DNA of 64,000 bases from CBDDHT01 sp965227905 (lineage in GTDB: Bacteria > Pseudomonadota > Alphaproteobacteria > Rhizobiales > Methyloligellaceae), in the NCBI GenBank assembly GCA_965227905.1, contig OZ245780.1, forward strand, positions 1,240,001-1,304,000, in the 5' to 3' direction. The notes under the pieces are model-generated. The model made no database searches and was not told the origin of the DNA. It saw only the letters and a list, made by a program, of their open reading frames with translations. Below are positions 59,574-64,000 of the stretch, piece after piece; positions within the stretch are counted from its first letter, which is position 1, and each line of letters begins with the position of its first letter. The position numbers and the translations under genes are program-made.

Positions 59574-59839
59574 TGTATTCCCCTCGTCGGGTTCGAAACG
59601 ATGGAAATCCGCGGATTTTCATCGGAATTCGAGCTTTTGGAACGATGGAGGGTACAGTAAGTGCGCTCTGTTGTCGCATCCTAGAGCCAAGAATCGCGAA
59701 ACGATGAGTCCAGACGGCCTGAGTCCAGATGGGAAGTCAGACGTCTGAGGGACTGATAGATTTAGAATTATTGCCGTCGGAAAACAGCGTTAACCAAACG
59801 TTTAGATTCTGTGCCCGTCCAAGCCACGCTGTCCTGCGC

Positions 59840-60511
59840 TCAGTTTGCAGCTTTACGGCTTGGGACCAGATCCTTGATCTCATCGCATTTGGCAGACACG
59901 AACTCATTGACCATCTTGGTGACGGTGCCACCCATGGCGTTGAGGCTGTTATCCAGTTTGGCGCCGGGCCAGATGACGCCGTAGGCCAGCATCGGTGCTT
60001 CGATGTCGCCCCAGTTGACCTGACTTTTCACGGCCTTGCCTTTTTCAAACGTGACCTCGGGTTGGATCCCGACGACGACGTCGTAGGTTTTGCCTTCCGA
60101 CTTGCGATCAAGCGTACAGGCGACTTTGTGAGGCTTTAGCTTGGCGACATAGGAGTCGGATCCGGCAGCCTTGACGAGCAATTCGCGTGAGACGGTCAAT
60201 TTCGTCGTACATTTGGCTGCGCCCCAGGGCCAATCGATTTTTCCGCCCGTCACCATCTCCTCAACATCTTCCTCGCGCCAGGTCTTGATGATGTCGCAGG
60301 AAATGTCCGGACCTTCCGCATTCTTGGAATAGAGCACATCGCACATCTGGATCTTGCACGTTTTGCGCTGCTCTTTTTCTTTCTTCTCTTCAGGCGTCAG
60401 AACGCGCTTCTTCTTGGCCGATGCCGGAGCTGGTTCCTTATCCTGCGCAAGCGCAGGAGTAGCGACAGCCAGAGAGAGCGCGAGGAGTGCGACAAGAGAA
60501 GTAGAGTACAT
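59840..60511 (-). CDS. Secreted protein of unknown function
   Basis: This 223-aa protein has a signal peptide (about 1-22, SLVALLALSLAVATPALA), then a Lys/Glu-rich charged linker (about 28-50), then a mature domain with a CKIQMC and several Cys (CDVLYSKNAEGPDISCDII, KCTTKL, VACTLD, SAKCDEI), suggesting disulfides. Trp-rich block GGKIDWPWGAAK. I do not recognise a family. Confidence 0.7.
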   Translation of the reverse strand: MYSTSLVALLALSLAVATPALAQDKEPAPASAKKKRVLTPEEKKEKEQRKTCKIQMCDVLYSKNAEGPDISCDIIKTWREEDVEEMVTGGKIDWPWGAAKCTTKLTVSRELLVKAAGSDSYVAKLKPHKVACTLDRKSEGKTYDVVVGIQPEVTFEKGKAVKSQVNWGDIEAPMLAYGVIWPGAKLDNSLNAMGGTVTKMVNEFVSAKCDEIKDLVPSRKAAN

Positions 60512-60724
60512 TTTGATGGGGCCTTTCGCGGCAGGGCAAGCATGCGTGAGATGACGCGTTTTTGCGATAGGAGAGCGACTGAATTGTGACAGCTTCGTCC
60601 ATCAATGGAATGGTGAAGTCGCCATATTCGGTTTGACAAACACCGGTTGTCTGCGAAAACCTCAGATCTCCCGCCGCTGGTATTTGTCATGCCTACCGAT
60701 GACCGTCACTCCGGAGTTGGATCA

Positions 60725-61225
60725 ATGTTACAATTTGCCGTTGTCTTTGCGTGCTTGTTCCTGGTCTTCGCAACCCCGTCTCATGCCCAGTATTTCAAGA
60801 TCGCTCCGGCCCATACGGACAAATGCATCGATGTGCCGCAAAGCTCGAAACAGCATGGGACCGCGATCATTCAGTGGCACTGCACGGGAAATCCCAACCA
60901 GGCCTGGGAGTTTCGCTACCTGGCCGACAACAAATGGAACATTGTCTCAAAACTCAACGGGCTGTGTCTGGATGTTCCGCGTTCGTCCGTACAATCTGGT
61001 GAAGCGATTATCCAATGGCCTTGCACCGGCAACCCGAACCAGCAGTTCGTTTTGAAACCGTCTTTTTCACCGAACATTTTTCAGATTTGGGCCGTCCATT
61101 CGAAAAAATGTCTGGATATTGCGAACAACAGCCAGCAGGCGGGCGCACAGCTCATTCAATGGGATTGCAAGAACGAACGGGACCCGAATTCGAGCAATCA
61201 GCGGTTCAGCGTGTTCACCGAGTAG
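60725..61225 (+). CDS. Secreted ricin-type beta-trefoil lectin domain protein
   Basis: About 166 aa. Signal peptide (MLQFAVVFACLFLVFATPSHA). The mature part is one beta-trefoil with three (Q-x-W) repeats: AIIQWHC, AIIQWPC and QLIQWDC, each followed by a Cys, and KCIDVPQSS / LCLDVPRSS / KCLDIANNS sugar-loop motifs. It probably binds a carbohydrate outside the cell. Start 60725 follows GGAGTTGG; ATG 60689 is an alternative. No enzymatic domain. Confidence 0.9.
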   Translation: MLQFAVVFACLFLVFATPSHAQYFKIAPAHTDKCIDVPQSSKQHGTAIIQWHCTGNPNQAWEFRYLADNKWNIVSKLNGLCLDVPRSSVQSGEAIIQWPCTGNPNQQFVLKPSFSPNIFQIWAVHSKKCLDIANNSQQAGAQLIQWDCKNERDPNSSNQRFSVFTE

Positions 61226-61284
61226 AGGTCCTTCTCTACACGATCCAATCAGGGATTGCGTGACTGCATCATGACGAGAACATC

Positions 61285-61857
61285 ATGACCGCAACTGCCG
61301 GCACGACTCCGCGCCACTGGCTCATTGGTCTTGCATTGATTGCCCTGGTTGCCGGGATCTTGCTGGCCATGGGGCGTACGCCGATCTGTACGTGCGGGAC
61401 AATAATGCTGTGGCATGGCGTCGTGCTCAGTTCGGAGAATTCCCAACATCTCTCGGACTGGTATTCGCCATCCCACGTGATCCACGGTTTTTTGTTTTAC
61501 GCTGCGCTTGCGTTCGTCGCTCCGGGATGGAGCATGGGCGCACGGGCCATCGTTGCCATTGTTGTGGAAGGCGCCTGGGAGATTCTCGAAAACACCGACA
61601 TGATCATCAATCGGTATCGCGAGGCGACGGTGTCGCTCGATTATTTCGGCGATAGCGTGCTCAATTCGGTCAGCGATATGACAATGATGCTGGTCGGGTT
61701 CTGGCTGGCTTCGCGACTTCCGATTTGGATCACGGTAACGGCTGCCATTGCCATGGAACTCATCGTCGGTGCGATCATCCGCGACAATCTCACCCTCAAT
61801 GTCTTGATGCTGCTCTATCCGCTCGACAGCGTTCGCGAGTGGCAGGCCGGTGGTTGA
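61285..61857 (+). CDS. DUF2585 (UPF0314) membrane protein
   Basis: This 190-aa protein has four to five helices and the family block CTCGTIMLWHGVVLSSENSQ, then SDWYSPSHVIHGFLFYA. Alphaproteobacterial, function unknown. It lies 59 bp after the lectin gene on the same strand. Confidence 0.88.
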   Translation: MTATAGTTPRHWLIGLALIALVAGILLAMGRTPICTCGTIMLWHGVVLSSENSQHLSDWYSPSHVIHGFLFYAALAFVAPGWSMGARAIVAIVVEGAWEILENTDMIINRYREATVSLDYFGDSVLNSVSDMTMMLVGFWLASRLPIWITVTAAIAMELIVGAIIRDNLTLNVLMLLYPLDSVREWQAGG

Positions 61858-61904
61858 GGCGGACACACTCAGAACTTCTCATTTCTATTTCTGAACTATC
61901 ACCG

Positions 61905-61993
61905 ATCGTCATCCCAGCGAAGGTTGGGATCCAGGGCCATTTCCTTATTTCGTTGTCGCCGGGCTGGATTCCAGCCTTCGCTGGAATGACGAT
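61905..61993. repeat. REP-like palindromic element
   Basis: An 89-bp unit whose 30-bp ends, beginning ATCGTCATCCCAGCGAAGG and closing with TTCGCTGGAATGACGAT, are imperfect inverted repeats. This resembles the dispersed TCATCCCAGCGAAGGCTGGGATCC-type extragenic palindromes described in alphaproteobacteria. It lies between DUF2585 and the convergent DJ-1-like gene. Confidence 0.7.
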
Positions 61994-62038
61994 TATTGGT
62001 GGCTTGCTCGACCGGCACAGAGAACTGCAATCAAGCGT

Positions 62039-62638
62039 TCACACAGGTTCGGTCTCGTAGACCATTTCAATGCCCTGACCCCAGGCTTCGCCAGAGGCGA
62101 TGCATCGCTCGGCCGTTGTGGCATCCAGAAGCTTGGCCAGCAGCGAGCGATCGAGAGCGACGCCAGCAAGGCATCCTGCTGTCGCGATACGATCGTGGGC
62201 GACGAACGGTCTGGCGACGAAATTGGCACCAAAGTTCTCCAGATGAGTGCGCGCCGTCGGGTAGGTCGTTGCTTCCATGCCAGTCAGCAGACCGCTGGCG
62301 GCCAGGATCAGGGCGCCAGAGCATTGCGACCCGACAAGCTGGCGCTTCGGTTCGAGTGCCAGGCGCGCGAGATAGTCATCGTCCTGCATCATGGTCCGGG
62401 TCAGAGGTCCTGAAGCATGGACCACGGCATCGGCATTGCGGGCTTCGTCAATGGTCCCATGCATGGGAACTTCCAGACCGGCCATGGTGACATGGCGTTC
62501 CTTGGTGCCGAGAAGCCGAACCTGCCAATCCTCGCTTTCCTGCCCAAACATCGTTACCGGACGACTGAGAAAGTCCCAGTGCAGAAAGATGTCGATGTCC
62601 GTAGCGCCGTCAAAAGCAATGATGGCGATGCTGGTCAT
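62039..62638 (-). CDS. DJ-1/PfpI family protein
   Basis: About 199 aa. Begins MTSIAIIAFDGATDIDIFLH and has the nucleophile elbow GSQCSGALILAA with the conserved Cys. Related members include deglycase-like proteins, InhA-type isonitrile hydratases and proteases; which applies is unclear. It follows leuB by 4 bp on the minus strand, so it is likely in the leuB transcript. The frame stays open upstream but that stretch lies inside leuB. Confidence 0.83.
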   Translation of the reverse strand: MTSIAIIAFDGATDIDIFLHWDFLSRPVTMFGQESEDWQVRLLGTKERHVTMAGLEVPMHGTIDEARNADAVVHASGPLTRTMMQDDDYLARLALEPKRQLVGSQCSGALILAASGLLTGMEATTYPTARTHLENFGANFVARPFVAHDRIATAGCLAGVALDRSLLAKLLDATTAERCIASGEAWGQGIEMVYETEPV

Positions 62639-62642
62639 TGGC

Positions 62643-63749
62643 TCACCCGCTGAGAGCGTCAAGCTCCGCGATGATGGCGTTACCCATGGCCTCTGTCGAG
62701 ATGGACTGTCCGCCAACCCCGACCAGATCTGCTGTGCGCAGTCCTTTCTCCAGAACCGATGCGATGGCCTTGTCGAGGAGATCGGCCTCTGCACTCATGT
62801 CGAACGAGTAGCGCAGAGCCATGCCGAAGCTTGCAATGGTTGCAATCGGGTTCGCCTTTCCCTGACCTGCGATATCAGGTGCCGTGCCGTGGACCGGCTC
62901 ATACAATGCACCGCGTTTTCCGCTTGCATCTTCGGCACCAAGCGAGGCGGAGGGAAGCATGCCGAGCGATCCCGTCATCATGGCCGCTTCGTCGGAAAGC
63001 ATGTCCCCAAAGAGATTGTCGGTGACGAGGACGTCGAATTGCTTGGGATCCCGGATCAGCTGCATGGCGCAGTTGTCCGCCAGAATGTGGACCAACTCCA
63101 CATCGGAATAGTCGGCATGAACGGCCGTCACGACTTCGTTCCAGAGGACACCATTCTTCATGACGTTGCGTTTGTCGGCCGAATGAAGCTTGTTGCCACG
63201 CTTGCGCGCCAGCTCAAACCCGACACGAGCGATACGATCGATTTCGCTGGTCGTATAGACCGTAGTGTCGACAGCGCGCTTCTGGCCATCCTCGAGTGTC
63301 ACGAGTTCTTTCGGCTCGCCGAAATAGGTGCCGCCCGTCAATTCTCGGAGAATGAGAATATCGAGACCCTCGACAAGTTCACGCTTGAGGCTTGAGGCGT
63401 CTGCCAGTGCCGGATAGCAAACAGCCGGGCGGAGATTGGCAAAGAGGTCGAGATCCTTGCGCAGTCTTAGCAGGCCGGCCTCGGGCCGCACGTCATAAGG
63501 GACACCATCCCATTTGGGGCCGCCCACGGCGCCAAGCACGATGGCGTCCGCCTGCAGAGCCTTGTCGACCGTCGCATCCGTCACCGACACCCCGTGGGCG
63601 TCGTAGGCGCAGCCACCGACCAGATCGCTCTCTGTGTTGAAATCAGAACCGGTATTCGAGGCGAGCCATCCAACGACGCGCTCGACCTCCGTCATGACTT
63701 CCGGTCCAATTCCGTCTCCTGGAAGCATCAAAACGTCAAAGGTCGCCAT
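62643..63749 (-). CDS. leuB: 3-isopropylmalate dehydrogenase
   Basis: This 368-aa enzyme of leucine synthesis oxidises and decarboxylates 3-isopropylmalate. MLPGDGIGPEVMTEVERVV is the start; LILRELTGGTYFGEPKEL, the active-site segment and VTDNLFGDMLSDEAAMMTGS are typical. The start at 63749 leaves no extra N-terminal residues. leuCD are not in the window. Confidence 0.97.
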   Translation of the reverse strand: MATFDVLMLPGDGIGPEVMTEVERVVGWLASNTGSDFNTESDLVGGCAYDAHGVSVTDATVDKALQADAIVLGAVGGPKWDGVPYDVRPEAGLLRLRKDLDLFANLRPAVCYPALADASSLKRELVEGLDILILRELTGGTYFGEPKELVTLEDGQKRAVDTTVYTTSEIDRIARVGFELARKRGNKLHSADKRNVMKNGVLWNEVVTAVHADYSDVELVHILADNCAMQLIRDPKQFDVLVTDNLFGDMLSDEAAMMTGSLGMLPSASLGAEDASGKRGALYEPVHGTAPDIAGQGKANPIATIASFGMALRYSFDMSAEADLLDKAIASVLEKGLRTADLVGVGGQSISTEAMGNAIIAELDALSG

Positions 63750-63878
63750 GGTTCGGGGCTCCACGCATTAAATTCTGGAATGTGTTCAGGATCGTGATGT
63801 TGGCATTTTGCTACAGCAGCCGCAGGAATCGTTCAAGTGCTCTGCCAACAAAGGAGTTTTTGCCGCCTGAAATGAAAA

Positions 63879-63903
63879 GGCGCCGCCCCGGAAGGGCGGC
63901 GCC
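63879..63903 (-). terminator. Intrinsic terminator of the gene at the right edge
   Basis: Perfect 10-bp arms GGCGCCGCCC and GGGCGGCGCC. On the minus strand the stem is followed by CCTTTTCATTT, so it ends the transcript coming from beyond 64000. Confidence 0.85.
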
Positions 63904-63930
63904 GTCGGTCGGATGGACTTGAGGCCCCCC

Positions 63931-64000
63931 TCAAAGATTTCCTTTTTTCATCTCCCCGGCAATGTGATCCGCCTGACGGATGGCGAGTGCCACGATGGTC
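63931..64000 (-). CDS. 3' end of an unidentified gene
   Basis: The minus-strand frame open to the window edge ends with TGA at 63931-63933. The last residues read TIVALAIRQADHIAGEMKKG and then two more. Only 22 residues are visible, so the product cannot be named. A terminator follows directly, which supports it being the end of a real gene. Confidence 0.5.
   Translation of the reverse strand, partial: TIVALAIRQADHIAGEMKKGNL

Noticed and set aside
1..64000. tRNA, rRNA, integrase or insertion-sequence genes
   Set aside because: No tRNA-like T-loop/CCA arrangement, transposase or integrase motif was seen in any intergenic stretch; short palindromes have no mobilisation gene beside them.

Overview
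This window reads as the chromosome of an alphaproteobacterium, most likely of the order Hyphomicrobiales. The reasons are gene content and order: SUV3-like helicase / S4 protein / fdxA / carD on one strand, a cobS-cobT block beside rpmB and a DUF3108 gene, a UPF0314 (DUF2585) membrane protein, sdhCDAB next to ethylmalonyl-CoA pathway genes, and Flp-pilus type TadG. The DNA looks moderately GC-rich and gene-dense. I saw no tRNA, rRNA, CRISPR array, prophage or insertion sequence.

Layout. 1-3.7 kb: a truncated outer-membrane (MetA/SphA-like) gene, then a quorum-sensing cassette (LuxR-type receptor, LuxI-type acyl-homoserine-lactone synthase, PhyH-type dioxygenase, 74-aa protein of unknown function) closed by a terminator. 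3.7-6.3 kb: RtcB RNA ligase and a degenerate staphylococcal-nuclease-like protein. 6.4-11.3 kb: carD, fdxA, S4 protein and SUV3-like helicase. 11.3-12.05 kb: a non-coding stretch holding a diverged duplication of about 80 bp. 12-19.6 kb: DUF3108, rpmB, DUF938 methyltransferase, phytase-like esterase, cobT, cobS, J-domain protein, BolA and DUF1761. 19.8-32 kb: acs, then a mixed set of stress, redox and envelope genes, including an ECF sigma / anti-sigma pair, a truncated haemoglobin, a cysteine-rich repeat protein and a DUF1326-DUF2182 pair.

32-41.4 kb is the most accessory-looking part: a GntR/FCD regulator, a 14-bp perfect palindrome, then a same-strand run of allophanate hydrolase, a complete peptide/opine-type ABC importer (Tat-type binding protein, two permeases, one fused double ATPase) and an acyl-CoA dehydrogenase. 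No biuret hydrolase or urea carboxylase is present, so the substrate is unknown. At 41.5-43 kb a TetR regulator faces a Tat-type exported protein with two YdhR-like domains, across three copies of one 14-bp operator.

43-50.4 kb is central metabolism: a cobalamin-binding protein, sdhB, an inserted small cysteine-containing protein, sdhA, sdhD, sdhC, mesaconyl-CoA hydratase (mch), a VOC protein and a (3S)-malyl-CoA thioesterase-like enzyme (Mcl2). Succinate dehydrogenase and the late ethylmalonyl-CoA steps lie together, and the B12 genes (cobST, B12-binding protein) fit a lifestyle using B12-dependent mutases. 50.5-64 kb: a pyridoxal kinase-DUF429 fusion, a double AAA ATPase, asd, an orphan TRAP binding protein, an alanine/sodium symporter, a universal stress protein, a secreted unknown, a ricin-type lectin, DUF2585, a DJ-1/PfpI protein, leuB and the 3' end of an unidentified gene.

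Strongest leads: the quorum-sensing cassette with a dioxygenase partner, the orphan allophanate hydrolase transport cassette, the kinase-DUF429 fusion, the TetR triple-operator locus, the 13-bp tandem array in the mch leader, and the cysteine-rich duplicated peptide.
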